From Alcanivoracaceae bacterium (GTDB taxonomy: Bacteria > Pseudomonadota > Gammaproteobacteria > Pseudomonadales > Alcanivoracaceae), in NCBI GenBank assembly GCA_023146255.1, contig JAGLCJ010000007.1, positions 58,168 through 122,167 of the forward strand: a stretch of DNA of 64,000 bases, read 5' to 3'. Position numbers and translations under genes: made by a program. Positions 47,680 to 56,582 of this stretch are shown piece by piece. Position 1 is the first letter of the stretch; every line of letters starts with the position of its first letter. Under the pieces are notes generated by a model. It worked only from the letters and a program-made list of their open reading frames with translations. It had not been told where the DNA came from and did no database searches.

Positions 47680-47821
47680 GCCTGCAAGGCCGCTTTTCCC
47701 GGTAGGCAAGCCCGGCGCCGTGACATAGAATCCGGGCACAGCGTATTTGTCAGCCTTTTGACACATACCAGGCAAACTGAACGCCGGCTTCCGGCCCCCC
47801 ATAACAACAACCGGGACGACC

Positions 47822-50119
47822 ATGCAAAAAAGCACTTTTACCGTGGCCAACCGCTCTGCGGGTGAGTGGCTATCATCACTGCCCACCGTTGTCATTCTGC
47901 TACTGACTATCTTTCTGACCTCCGGCGAGGTGATCCACTCGCAATTGCTGAAGATCGGCGAAAACACCTGGCAGGGCTACTTTGAGTTGCGTACTTCCGG
48001 GCTGGTTGCCGAGCCATCCTGTAATCAGGATCCGGACATTGAGCTTGAGCTGCGTCGGGCCATTCAGGAAAAAGAAGCGGCCATGATCGACGACCCGCTG
48101 GCCGGCATCTTCGGTACCGACATTGATGAAGACGCCATGCGTCAGTCGCTGCAGAGTTCCCGCGACATTTGCCGCGAGCGCTGGGCCTTTTTTGAGCGGG
48201 TACAGGAACGGGTCACCCCGGGCGTGATCATGTACCGCAATCTGGAAACCGGCGTTGCTGCGGTGGTTACCACGCTGGGCAATTACAAGCGTCTGATGCT
48301 GTGCGTGCTGATTCTGATCTGCGCCGCCACAGCGACGCTGGCTCGTCACCACATTGCCCTGCGCCCGGCTCGCACCAACAAGGATCACTACATCGGCACC
48401 TCGGCCCAGTTGCTGGCCAACCTGACCCTGCTGATGTCCGCTACGGTGTACCGCAGCCAGGAACAGCTAAGCATGGATCAGGGCGTGCAGGTGCACGACT
48501 TCTACCTGCATGTGTTCTGGATGGCCGGCTTCTCGCTGCTGTCGCTGATCAATCTTTACCAGCTGATCAGGCCGCCGAAAAATCTGGAGCCGGGTGGCGG
48601 CTGGGGCAAGGCGCTCCTGACCATCCCGCTGTACAGCTTTATGTGTCTGGCGGCAGGCGCGCAGTTTATTTCCCAGGGTTATTACCACGGCATCAGTGTC
48701 TATCTCGGCATGATGATGGAACTGTCCACTCTGTTCCTGAACCTTGCCCTGTATATCTGGATTGGCATGATGCTGAAGCAGACCCGTCTGGCCGAGTTGG
48801 CATTCGACGTGTTGCGCCCGTGGAATATGTCGCCGGAACTGATGTGCTTCGTGGTACTGGCGCTGGCGGCTTTCCCGACCGCATTCACCGGCGCTTCCGG
48901 TATTTTCATTATTGCTGCCGGCGCTGTGATCTATACCGAGCTGACCCGCGCCGGCGCGCGCAAACAGCTGGCCCTGGCGGCTACCGCCATGTCCGGCTCC
49001 ATGGGGGTGGTGCTGCGTCCGTGCCTGCTGGTGGTGATCATTGCCGCCCTGAACCGCAGCGTCACCACCAACGAGCTGTTTGACTCGGGCTTCAAGGTTT
49101 ATCTGCTCAGCGTTGTCCTGTTCTTTGTGTTCTCGCAGTTCTATCGCACCCAGCCATCGCGTATTGCAGCGTTCAGCGATGCCGTGCCGAAGAGCATCCG
49201 GGCGCTGGCCCCGCTGGCCCCCTATGCGCTGGTCATTGTTGCTATCGCCGTGTTCTTCCGCGATGTGCTGGACCGCGGTACCGACGAGTTCTCGGCACCG
49301 ATTATCCTGCCGCTGATGCTGATTGGTGTGCTGCTGTACGAGAAGCTGAGCAAGCACGTGGCACATATTGCTGCGGCTGGCCTGGCAGTCCTGCTGGCGG
49401 TATCGTTCTGGCGCATTTTCAACGGCCAGGTGGCCGAAGCCGATGTCACCGGGCTGGTTGTGCGCAACGTGCTGGTGCTGGGCATTCTGGTCAGTAACTA
49501 CCTGTTCTCGACCACCCCCCTGCATGAAACGCATGTCATGCCCAATCAGGGCGAGATCGGCAAAAGCATGGAAAGCTCCCTGCGGCTGGCCACCAATGAA
49601 ACCACTGGCCATATCGGCGCCCTGCTGATACTGATGGCCCTCTCGGTCAGCACCGGCGGCATCATCGAACGCTCCGGCCTGATGGAGCAGTTGCCGGAAA
49701 CTTTCGCCAATATCTGGGTGGCCACCTCCATTCTGGTTGTCACCATGGTAATCATCGGCATGATCATGGACCCGTACGGGGCGGTGATTCTGGTCAACGC
49801 CACCATCGCCCAGGTGGCGTTTGCCAACGGCATCGATCCACTGCACTTCTGGATGATCACTCTGGTGTCGTTCGAACTTGGCTATCTGACCCCACCGGTG
49901 GCACTGAACCATCTGCTTGCCCGACAGGTCATTGGCGACGACGAGGTGGAAAGCGCCAAGATCCCCAGAGGACAGGCCAGCTTCATGCGTCGCCATGAGA
50001 AATACATACTGCCGATCCTGGTGATGCTGACCGCCCTGCTGCTGGTGTCCTACCTGCCGCTGGCGTTCCCGGATCTGCACGGCTGGATGTTCCAGAAAGC
50101 CGCTGGCGGCGCGCTCTGA
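47822..50119 (+). CDS. TRAP transporter permease, fused small and large subunits (QM)
   Basis: A 765-aa inner-membrane protein. Residues 1 to about 260 are a DctQ-like part: a first membrane helix (VVILLLTIFLTSGEV), a long periplasmic loop of about 110 residues with two Cys (CNQDPD, DICRERW), then three helices. Residues about 270-750 are the DctM large subunit with about a dozen helices; FTGASGIFIIAAGAVIYTEL and GMIMDPYGAVILVNATIAQV are the M-domain motifs. It uses an ion gradient with a soluble binding protein. The long loop may contact TatP or TatT. Confidence 0.88.
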   Translation: MQKSTFTVANRSAGEWLSSLPTVVILLLTIFLTSGEVIHSQLLKIGENTWQGYFELRTSGLVAEPSCNQDPDIELELRRAIQEKEAAMIDDPLAGIFGTDIDEDAMRQSLQSSRDICRERWAFFERVQERVTPGVIMYRNLETGVAAVVTTLGNYKRLMLCVLILICAATATLARHHIALRPARTNKDHYIGTSAQLLANLTLLMSATVYRSQEQLSMDQGVQVHDFYLHVFWMAGFSLLSLINLYQLIRPPKNLEPGGGWGKALLTIPLYSFMCLAAGAQFISQGYYHGISVYLGMMMELSTLFLNLALYIWIGMMLKQTRLAELAFDVLRPWNMSPELMCFVVLALAAFPTAFTGASGIFIIAAGAVIYTELTRAGARKQLALAATAMSGSMGVVLRPCLLVVIIAALNRSVTTNELFDSGFKVYLLSVVLFFVFSQFYRTQPSRIAAFSDAVPKSIRALAPLAPYALVIVAIAVFFRDVLDRGTDEFSAPIILPLMLIGVLLYEKLSKHVAHIAAAGLAVLLAVSFWRIFNGQVAEADVTGLVVRNVLVLGILVSNYLFSTTPLHETHVMPNQGEIGKSMESSLRLATNETTGHIGALLILMALSVSTGGIIERSGLMEQLPETFANIWVATSILVVTMVIIGMIMDPYGAVILVNATIAQVAFANGIDPLHFWMITLVSFELGYLTPPVALNHLLARQVIGDDEVESAKIPRGQASFMRRHEKYILPILVMLTALLLVSYLPLAFPDLHGWMFQKAAGGAL

Positions 50120-50130
50120 CGAGGTTCAGA

Positions 50131-50283
50131 ATGAGCGAGAGGGACTCAGACAAATCGCAGCGGCCAACCGAGCCGCTGCCCGGCACGGTCAAGCCGGCCC
50201 TGAAGCTTCTCGCCTTTCTGGGGGCAGTGGTGGCGTTCATCGCCATTGCTGCCGTAGTCGTTGACCGGATGATTTACGGATAA
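50131..50283 (+). CDS. small single-pass membrane protein in the TRAP operon
   Basis: A 50-aa reading frame: a hydrophilic 20-residue N-terminus (MSERDSDKSQRPTEPLPGTV) and one membrane helix (LLAFLGAVVAFIAIAAVVV) ending DRMIYG. GAGG lies 7 nt upstream of the ATG. It starts 11 nt after the permease stop and ends 4 nt before the PilZ gene, so it is almost surely translated from the same mRNA. I know no family. An accessory or stabilising subunit of the transporter is a guess. Confidence 0.7.
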   Translation: MSERDSDKSQRPTEPLPGTVKPALKLLAFLGAVVAFIAIAAVVVDRMIYG

Positions 50284-50287
50284 CGCC

Positions 50288-50632
50288 ATGAGCGACGAAC
50301 ATCAGGACAAGCGCCGTCATCCGCGTCTGATGCGTGAAGAAACCCTGTCAGTACGGCCGATTCGTGCTGACCATGGAGCCGCACGTCCGGACGCCATCTA
50401 TTGCTCTACCGTCGACATGTCGGCTGCCGGGCTACAGGTGCAGATGGACAATGCTTTGCCGGAAGGGCAGCTGGTGGATATCTGGATTGCCATGCTCGAT
50501 GACCTGGGCACCTACCATCTTGATGGCCGGGTTAACTGGGTGCGTAAATCCGATCAGGGTGGCGTGGTTGCCGGCATTGAAGTGCTCGACAGCAGTGAGA
50601 ACCTGCGCGGCTGGCACGACCTGTTCAGCTGA
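50288..50632 (+). CDS. PilZ-domain cyclic-di-GMP-binding protein
   Basis: A 114-aa stand-alone PilZ domain. Both c-di-GMP motifs are present: RRHPR (residues 9-13) and DMSAAG (43-48, the D/N-x-S-x-x-G motif); NWVRKSDQGGVVAGIEVLD closes the barrel. It is the last gene of the TRAP run, 4 nt after the 50-aa membrane protein, so c-di-GMP may affect that transporter or its expression. This link is inferred from position only. Confidence 0.88.
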   Translation: MSDEHQDKRRHPRLMREETLSVRPIRADHGAARPDAIYCSTVDMSAAGLQVQMDNALPEGQLVDIWIAMLDDLGTYHLDGRVNWVRKSDQGGVVAGIEVLDSSENLRGWHDLFS

Positions 50633-50642
50633 TCCAAACGCG

Positions 50643-51092
50643 TCACTCTGCGGGTAACTGTTCGCGCAGCGCGGCCGCCAGCCGGTCGAGGCGCTGACGC
50701 CTTGATTGCATGTTGAACCGGTGCAGAAACCGGGTCGACCAGTTCAGCAACGACTGCACACTGTCTCCACGACGCCGTGGCATAACATGCAAATGCACAT
50801 GCGGCACATGCTGATTGGCGACCTTGCCGTCGTTGATCAGCAGGTTGTGCGCTTCGATGGACCGGTCAAGATGGCCCTGCGCCTTCATTACCCTGCCGGC
50901 CAGCGCCATCATATGGGCGGCAACCCCCGAGGATAATTCGTTCACCCTGGCCACATGCTGCCGGGCGATGATCAGGGCGTGGCCGTCGCTGACCGGGAAA
51001 AGATCCAGAATGACGATAGCCAGATCATCCTCATAAACCACGCTGGCCGGGGCGTTGCCGGCCAGAATGTCGCAAAAAATGCATTGGTTCAT
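50643..51092 (-). CDS. HIT-family nucleotide hydrolase/transferase
   Basis: A 149-aa histidine-triad protein: CIFCDILAGNAPASVVYED at the N-terminus and the catalytic triad HVPHVHLHVMPR. Such enzymes cleave nucleoside phosphoramidates or adenylates; the in vivo substrate is unclear. Its start overlaps the preceding membrane-protein gene by 4 nt, so it ends the rnd-ycgL-ycgN operon. Confidence 0.9.
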   Translation of the reverse strand: MNQCIFCDILAGNAPASVVYEDDLAIVILDLFPVSDGHALIIARQHVARVNELSSGVAAHMMALAGRVMKAQGHLDRSIEAHNLLINDGKVANQHVPHVHLHVMPRRRGDSVQSLLNWSTRFLHRFNMQSRRQRLDRLAAALREQLPAE

Positions 51093-51442
51093 GCCGCTTC
51101 CGGCGCCACGGCGGCGCGCCGACGTTGCACCCGGGCAACGACAACCGCCGGCAGCGCTCCGACCAGTGCAGCGAACACCAGCATTTTGCCGGCCCGCCAG
51201 AACGCGCCGTCTTCCTGCACCAGCGCGTCAAACATGGCCACCAGCCAGGCCGGTGCCAGCGCCGTGTGCTCGGCAGACACCGGAGCCGGCACCGCAAACA
51301 CCAGTGCCGGCAGCACCGTGATCAAAGTCCGCCAGCTCAGCGGCAGAAATTTCCCGCCACGCCACATAACCCACACGGCCATCAGCAGTGCCGCCAGATA
51401 CCAGCTCCATGCCACGTCAAAACCCTGTGCTTCCACGTTCAC
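51089..51442 (-). CDS. hypothetical membrane protein
   Basis: A 117-aa protein with three likely membrane helices (WYLAALLMAVWVMW, LITVLPALVFAVPAPV, MLVFAALVGALPAVVVA) and a basic C-terminus. I do not recognise a family. It overlaps both ycgN and the HIT gene by 4 nt, so it is translated as part of that operon. Confidence 0.72.
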   Translation of the reverse strand: MNVEAQGFDVAWSWYLAALLMAVWVMWRGGKFLPLSWRTLITVLPALVFAVPAPVSAEHTALAPAWLVAMFDALVQEDGAFWRAGKMLVFAALVGALPAVVVARVQRRRAAVAPEAA

Positions 51443-51882
51443 CTCACCCAGTTAATCAGATGGTCCTCAAGATCATCAGGGTGGACCAGCACCTCTGATA
51501 CCAGTTCACCGCGCATTGATATGCCGGCATCAATAACGCTCTGCGCCGTGCCGCTCAGCAACGGATGCCAGGGCTCCAGCGACCTGCCCTCGTGCAACTG
51601 CCGGTAAGCGCAGCTCTGCGGCAGCCAGCGTGAGCGCTGCGCCAGAAATGCCGGGGTCACCTGCAGACAGTCAGGTACCTTTTCGCTGCGCTCTGCGTAG
51701 GCGGTACAGCGGCATCGTTCGCAGTCAAGATAACGGCATGCCACGTCGGTATAATGCAGCTCGGCCGTGTCTTCGTCTTCCAGCTTGATCACACAACAGC
51801 GGGCACAACCATCACATAACGCTTCCCACTCCGGTGCTGTCATCTCGGCCAGCGGTACGCTTTCCCAGAAACGCTCACGCAC
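51439..51882 (-). CDS. ycgN: YcgN-family cysteine-cluster protein (UPF0260)
   Basis: A 147-aa cytoplasmic protein rich in Cys: CDGCARCC near the N-terminus and CRYLDCERCRCTAY, probably a metal or Fe-S site. Length and motifs match YcgN/UPF0260, of unknown function. It overlaps ycgL by 8 nt. The rnd-ycgL-ycgN order is common in Pseudomonas-type genomes. Confidence 0.9.
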   Translation of the reverse strand: MRERFWESVPLAEMTAPEWEALCDGCARCCVIKLEDEDTAELHYTDVACRYLDCERCRCTAYAERSEKVPDCLQVTPAFLAQRSRWLPQSCAYRQLHEGRSLEPWHPLLSGTAQSVIDAGISMRGELVSEVLVHPDDLEDHLINWVR

Positions 51883-52168
51883 TGTCAGACTTCCGCGCCA
51901 ATGGCAACGGCTGCTCCTGCTCGCCCGGCGGCATCTGCAGATAAAAGCCGTGCTCGCGAATGTGTGCCATTACGGTAGCGCTGTCTGCGCGGGCGAGCTT
52001 TTTTTCGGCCGTCAGCATGAGATCAAGCGCATGTCCCGGCAGGCCGAAGATGTTCATCAGACCCTCCGGCAAGGTGGTTAAATCAGCACCGCGACGGACA
52101 TACAGATACATACCCTCTTTCTTCGGGCTGCGCAAAACACTGCACAACAGACGATGGTCATCAATCAC
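51875..52168 (-). CDS. ycgL: YcgL-domain protein
   Basis: A 97-aa protein beginning with the YcgL signature KKEGMYLYVRRGADLTTLPE and FGLPGHALDLMLTAEKKLAR. A small alpha/beta domain of unknown function, almost always next to rnd. It overlaps rnd by 4 nt. Confidence 0.9.
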   Translation of the reverse strand: MIDDHRLLCSVLRSPKKEGMYLYVRRGADLTTLPEGLMNIFGLPGHALDLMLTAEKKLARADSATVMAHIREHGFYLQMPPGEQEQPLPLARKSDSA

Positions 52169-53262
52169 ATCAGCTCTCCCAGACCATCACCAATAATCGC
52201 CGCACGCCAGCCGGTAAAGGGCTCGGGCATTTGCTCGGGGTCCCGCGCCAGCGCCTCGATCCAGCGGCGCCGCGCCAGCACTTCCGGGGCCAGCTGATGC
52301 TTGCTGGCAAGCCCGGTGAAATGATCACGCAAACGTTTGATCCGGTCACGTATCGCCGGTTCGGGCATGCCCGGCAGCGCCGGCGGAATATCTCCGCTGT
52401 CTGCTTGCGCCAGCACCCGGAGCAGATCATCGGCAAAGCGGCGCAAGGCCGACGGATGCATCCCGAGCCCGGCCAGATCACTGCGCTGGCGGGCACCGCG
52501 GCCAGCCAGTGTCAGCAATTCCGCGTCCTTGATAATAAAACTGCGCGGGATATCCCGCTCACGCGCGCTGTCATCGCGCCAACTGGCCAGATGCCGCAGC
52601 CGCCGCCGGCCAGGACCATCCAGTGACGCCGCCCCCTTGACCTGACGCCAGAGGTCATCGGCCGGCATAACGCGCTGGCAATCCTGCACCAGCCGGCGAC
52701 ATTCCTCCTGCCACCAGGCCATGCGCCCCAGCGCTTCCAGGCGCCGGCAAAGCTCGTGGTACAGCCCCGGCAGATACTCGACATCATGGGCTGCATACTC
52801 GAGCTGTTCGTCGCTCAGCGGGCGTTTCAGCCAGTCGGTTCGGGTCGCGGTTTTCGGCAGGGATACGCCAAGCAGGGTTTCCACCAGTTTCTGATAGCTG
52901 CACTGCAGGTCGTGACCACAAAGCGCCGCAGCAATCTGGGTATCCTCAACCTCGGCGGGCGCCAGATTGCAGCCAATGCGCAGGGCCTCGAGATCCTCCG
53001 AACAGGCATGCATCACCAGCGGGCGCTGTTCCAGCAGTGCATGCATGGCCGGTGCGGTGGTGGCAAGTGGATCAATCAGATGACAGCCCTGGCCATCGTT
53101 GACCTGCAGCAGCGCCAGACGCGGCCAGTAGGTCCGCTCGCGCATGAATTCGGTATCGATAAACAGACGCCCGGCAGGCGCTTGCCGACCGCTCAGGGCA
53201 TTCAGGGCCGAGTCATCGGCAATCCAGTGAAACAGGGACAAGGGCTCACCTACACAGGTCAT
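52165..53262 (-). CDS. rnd: ribonuclease D
   Basis: A 3'-5' exoribonuclease that trims tRNA and other small RNAs. The 365-aa protein has the DEDD exonuclease residues in FIDTEFMRERTYWP, HACSEDLEAL and YAAHDVEYLPGLY, followed by an HRDC domain (residues about 205-290). It heads the five-gene operon rnd-ycgL-ycgN-membrane protein-HIT. Confidence 0.94.
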   Translation of the reverse strand: MTCVGEPLSLFHWIADDSALNALSGRQAPAGRLFIDTEFMRERTYWPRLALLQVNDGQGCHLIDPLATTAPAMHALLEQRPLVMHACSEDLEALRIGCNLAPAEVEDTQIAAALCGHDLQCSYQKLVETLLGVSLPKTATRTDWLKRPLSDEQLEYAAHDVEYLPGLYHELCRRLEALGRMAWWQEECRRLVQDCQRVMPADDLWRQVKGAASLDGPGRRRLRHLASWRDDSARERDIPRSFIIKDAELLTLAGRGARQRSDLAGLGMHPSALRRFADDLLRVLAQADSGDIPPALPGMPEPAIRDRIKRLRDHFTGLASKHQLAPEVLARRRWIEALARDPEQMPEPFTGWRAAIIGDGLGELM

Positions 53263-53377
53263 TCAGGCCGGCATTATACGCATATCAGAGGCGCGCGTGC
53301 CGGCCTGATCCCCCTGACGACACCGACATTCTCTGCTAACCTTGCGCCCCTGTCGCAATCGCCCAAGGACACCCCCA

Positions 53378-54127
53378 ATGACCGTCAAGCTCGTACTGGT
53401 CCGCCATGGCCAGAGCACCTGGAATCAGGAAAACCGTTTCACCGGCTGGAAAGACGTTGATCTGACCGAACAGGGTATCAGCGAAGCGCGCCGTGCCGGC
53501 GAGCTGCTGAAGGAAGCCGGGTTCGAGTTTGAGGTGGCCTATACCTCGGTACTGAAGCGTGCCATTCGCACGCTCTGGACCATTCTCGACAGCATGGACC
53601 AGATGTGGATCCCGGTGATCCGCAACTGGCGCCTGAACGAGCGTCACTACGGCGCGTTGCAGGGCCTGAACAAAACCGAAACAGCGCAGAAATATGGCGA
53701 AGAGCAGGTGCTGGTCTGGCGGCGCAGCTATGACATTCCGCCGCCGGCCATGGAAAAAACTGACGAGCGTTATGCCGGCAACCAGCGCGTTTACCGTGCC
53801 AACCTGAAGGACGAGGAAATTCCGCTGACCGAAAGCCTGAAAGAAACCGTGGCCCGCTTTGTGCCCTACTATCAGGCCGAAATCGAGCCACAGATCAAGG
53901 CCGGCAAACAGGTGCTTATTGTCGCCCATGGCAACAGCCTGCGGGCGCTGGTCAAGCATCTCGACAATATTTCCGAAGCAGACATTATCAAGCTCAATAT
54001 CCCCACCGGCATTCCGCTGGTGTACGAGCTGGATGACAACCTGAAACCGATCCGCAGTTACTACCTTGGTGATGCCGAAGCAGCCGCCCGAGCTGCCGCT
54101 GCCGTGGCCAGCCAGGGCAAGGCCTGA
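53378..54127 (+). CDS. gpmA: 2,3-bisphosphoglycerate-dependent phosphoglycerate mutase
   Basis: Interconverts 3- and 2-phosphoglycerate in glycolysis and gluconeogenesis. The 249-aa protein has the phosphohistidine motif LVRHGQSTWNQENRFTGW, LNERHYGALQGLNK and VAHGNSLRALVKHLD with the second His. The ATG at 53378 has AAGGA about 10 nt upstream. It stands alone, divergent from rnd. The 176-bp gap that follows before the third binding-protein gene holds no gene. Confidence 0.96.
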   Translation: MTVKLVLVRHGQSTWNQENRFTGWKDVDLTEQGISEARRAGELLKEAGFEFEVAYTSVLKRAIRTLWTILDSMDQMWIPVIRNWRLNERHYGALQGLNKTETAQKYGEEQVLVWRRSYDIPPPAMEKTDERYAGNQRVYRANLKDEEIPLTESLKETVARFVPYYQAEIEPQIKAGKQVLIVAHGNSLRALVKHLDNISEADIIKLNIPTGIPLVYELDDNLKPIRSYYLGDAEAAARAAAAVASQGKA

Positions 54128-54303
54128 ACCACAGCAAGGCCGGCTCTGCCGGCCCCCGGAACTGACACTGACCGTGCTGGTCACAGAGACGACCGCTCAG
54201 GTCAACCCGGCCCTCGCCTCTCCGGGCCACTGACGGTATCCTCTACGCCACTGACGCCCTTGACGGCGCGGCTAAAGCCAGAATAACAACCGGGAATCTG
54301 ACT

Positions 54304-55308
54304 ATGAAAAAAGCACTCTTCGCCCTGCTCTCTGTTGCCCTGATGGTCTCGGCCACGGCACAGGCCAGCACCCCGATCAAACGCAAGATCTGTGTATTCG
54401 ACATCATTGGCAACGTCGGCCCGGTAATGGGCGCGATGCGCGACTGGAGCACTGCTGCAATGGCCTGGGGCCTTGAGGCAGAGCTGATTCCTTTCACCAA
54501 TGAAGCAATCGCCGCAGAAGATCTCAAGGCCGGCAAGTGTGATGCCGCCCTGATGACCGGCATTCGTGGCCGCGACTTCAATCAGTACGCCGGCACGCTG
54601 GACTCAATTGGTGGCATCCCCACCATTGAACACCTGCGCATCTTGCTCCAGGTACTGTCGCATCCGTCATCGGCCAGCAATATCAGTACCGGCAGCTACT
54701 CGATTATGGGCATTGCCCCGGCCGGCGCCGCCTACATTTTCGTGAATGATCGCAAGATCAACACACTGGCCAAGGCAGCGGGCAAAAAAGTTGCCGTGCT
54801 GGGATACGACAAAACCCAATCGATTCTGGTATCGCAGATCGGCGCCACACCAGTTGACTCGGACATCACCAACTTCTCCACCAAATTCAATAACGGCATA
54901 GTAGATGTGATTGCGGCGCCGCTGGTGGCCTATGCACCGCTGGAGCTCTACAAGGGCCTGTCGCCGGATGGCGGCATTATCAACTACCCGCTGGTGCAGA
55001 TCAGCATGCAGCTGATTGCCCGTAGCGACCGTTTCCCGCAGGAAATGATGCAGACTTCACGGGAATATTTCTTCAACAATCTCGACAAGATTCTTGAAGG
55101 CCTGGCCAAGGAAGAAAAATCAGTCGATCCGAAATGGTGGGTCGAGATTCCGGACAAGGACAAGGGCGAATACGAGATTATGATGCAGCAGGCACGCATA
55201 CAGCTGCGTGATCAGGACTTCTACAGCGCGGACATGCTCAGCCTGCAGCGTCGCATTCGCTGCAAGATCGATAACGCTCGTGCGGAATGTGTCAATCCGG
55301 TCGAATGA
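54304..55308 (+). CDS. periplasmic solute-binding protein, DUF6091-like TRAP component, paralog 3
   Basis: A 334-aa exported protein: signal peptide MKKALFALLSVALMVSATAQ (cleavage near residue 21), then ICVFDIIGNVGPVMGAMRDW, AGKCDAALMTGIRGRDFNQY, GIAPAGAAYIFVNDRKINTL and the C-terminal RCKIDNARAECVNPVE. By eye its core is closer to paralog 1 (LAKAAGKKVAVL, GGIINYPL in both) than to paralog 2. It is an orphan, 4 kb from the permease, so it may deliver another ligand to the same permease. A strong terminator follows. Confidence 0.8.
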   Translation: MKKALFALLSVALMVSATAQASTPIKRKICVFDIIGNVGPVMGAMRDWSTAAMAWGLEAELIPFTNEAIAAEDLKAGKCDAALMTGIRGRDFNQYAGTLDSIGGIPTIEHLRILLQVLSHPSSASNISTGSYSIMGIAPAGAAYIFVNDRKINTLAKAAGKKVAVLGYDKTQSILVSQIGATPVDSDITNFSTKFNNGIVDVIAAPLVAYAPLELYKGLSPDGGIINYPLVQISMQLIARSDRFPQEMMQTSREYFFNNLDKILEGLAKEEKSVDPKWWVEIPDKDKGEYEIMMQQARIQLRDQDFYSADMLSLQRRIRCKIDNARAECVNPVE

Positions 55309-55324
55309 TTGATCAGAAAAACAG

Positions 55325-55351
55325 AAAAGCCGGGCGATGCCCGGCTTTTTT
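55325..55351 (+). terminator. intrinsic terminator after paralog 3
   Basis: AAAAGCCGGGC-GAT-GCCCGGCTTTT, an 11-bp perfect stem with a 3-nt loop and a run of six T. The A-run on the other side lets it work also for the convergent acyl-CoA dehydrogenase gene, which ends 20 nt away. Confidence 0.92.
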
Positions 55352-55370
55352 GTTTGCGCGTAACTGAGCC

Positions 55371-56516
55371 TTACAAGCCCATCTGTTTGGCAATCACCTC
55401 GTTCATGATTTCGTAGGTGCCGCCGCCGATGGCCAGAATGCGGTTATCGCGGGCCAGCCGCTCCACCACGGTGCCGCGCATAAAACCGCTGCCGCCGAAA
55501 ATCTGCACCGCATCGTAAGTCACCCGGTCAGACACGTTGGTGGCAAAGTTTTTCGCCATCGACACTTCCTTGATGCAGTTCTGTCCGGCCGCCATCTTTG
55601 CCGCCACCCGGTAGGTAAATTCACGACTGGCTTCGATCTCGGTGGCCATCTGCGCCAGCTTGTGACGGGTCACCTGGAACTGACCGATCTTGCGGCCAAA
55701 TGCCTCTCGTTCCTTGACGTAACGCAGGCACTCTTCCAGGGCGATCTGCGAGGTCATATTGGCCATGACACAGAGCATCAGGCGCTCCGGCTGGAAGTTG
55801 GTCATGATGCAGAAGAAGCCACCGTTCTCCGGACCGATCAGATTGCTTGCCGGGACCCGACAGTCCTCGAAGAACAACTCGGCGGTATCGCTGGCCCACC
55901 AGCCGGTTTTCTTCAGTGTCCGGCCGACAGTAAAGCCGGGCGTGCCCTTCTCGATCAGCAACAGACTGACACCACCGAAACCGGGCTCGCCGGTGCGCAC
56001 GGCAACGGTGTAGTAATCGGCCCGCACACCGCTGGTGATAAAGGTTTTGCTGCCATTGACGATGTAGTGATCGCCGTCTTTTACCGCCCGGGTGCGCAGG
56101 TTGGCAACATCAGATCCGCCACCCGGCTCGGTGATCGCCAGACAGGCGATCTTGTCGCCGCTCAGCACCGAGGGCACAACCCGCGCTTTCAGCTCGGCGC
56201 TGCCCCACTTCACCACCGGCGGCAGACCGATATCGAGGGAGCCAAGGCTGGCCACCAGGCCACCGGAGGTGGAGCGCATCAGCTCCTCGGAGCAGGCGAT
56301 TTTCATGAACACGTCTTCGCCGGTGCCACCGAACTCTTCCGGATAGCCGATGCCACAAATACCGGCCTCAGCGGCCTTCTTGTAGAGCTCCCGGGGGAAG
56401 CTGCCGGCCTCCTCCCAGTCGTCAACATATGGCAGCACCTCGCGCTGGACAAAGCGGCGCACGGTGTCACGAAGCATGCTGTGGGTATCGTTGAAATAGT
56501 CGAGGCTGGCGCTCAT
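55371..56516 (-). CDS. acyl-CoA dehydrogenase
   Basis: FAD enzyme that makes the trans-2-enoyl-CoA. The 381-aa protein shows CLAITEPGGGSDVANLRTRA (FAD/substrate site), FITSGVRADYY, REAFGRKIGQFQVTRHKLA, QIFGGSGFMRGTVVERLARD and the catalytic-Glu region IGGGTYEIMNEVIAKQMG. Chain-length specificity cannot be read. A palindromic operator-like site lies 33 nt before the ATG, in the 66-bp gap to recR. Confidence 0.93.
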   Translation of the reverse strand: MSASLDYFNDTHSMLRDTVRRFVQREVLPYVDDWEEAGSFPRELYKKAAEAGICGIGYPEEFGGTGEDVFMKIACSEELMRSTSGGLVASLGSLDIGLPPVVKWGSAELKARVVPSVLSGDKIACLAITEPGGGSDVANLRTRAVKDGDHYIVNGSKTFITSGVRADYYTVAVRTGEPGFGGVSLLLIEKGTPGFTVGRTLKKTGWWASDTAELFFEDCRVPASNLIGPENGGFFCIMTNFQPERLMLCVMANMTSQIALEECLRYVKEREAFGRKIGQFQVTRHKLAQMATEIEASREFTYRVAAKMAAGQNCIKEVSMAKNFATNVSDRVTYDAVQIFGGSGFMRGTVVERLARDNRILAIGGGTYEIMNEVIAKQMGL

Positions 56517-56548
56517 CAGGGGCTCCCGGATTCAGATGCCGAGACCGT

Positions 56549-56566
56549 ACCAAGCGCTTGCTTGGT
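56549..56566. promoter_or_regulatory. palindromic operator before the acyl-CoA dehydrogenase gene
   Basis: ACCAAGC-GCTT-GCTTGGT has perfect 7-bp arms around a 4-nt centre. It fills the middle of the only intergenic gap upstream. This symmetry is typical of TetR-family operators that control beta-oxidation genes. It does not match the PsrA consensus seen at 13568, so another regulator is likely. Confidence 0.55.
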
Positions 56567-56582
56567 TGGCAAGCAGGCGAAA

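Noticed and set aside
48467..50080. Open minus-strand frame of 537 codons opposite the TRAP permease
   Set aside because: The permease on the other strand has clear membrane and DctM motifs. The antisense product is a His/Gln-rich shadow.
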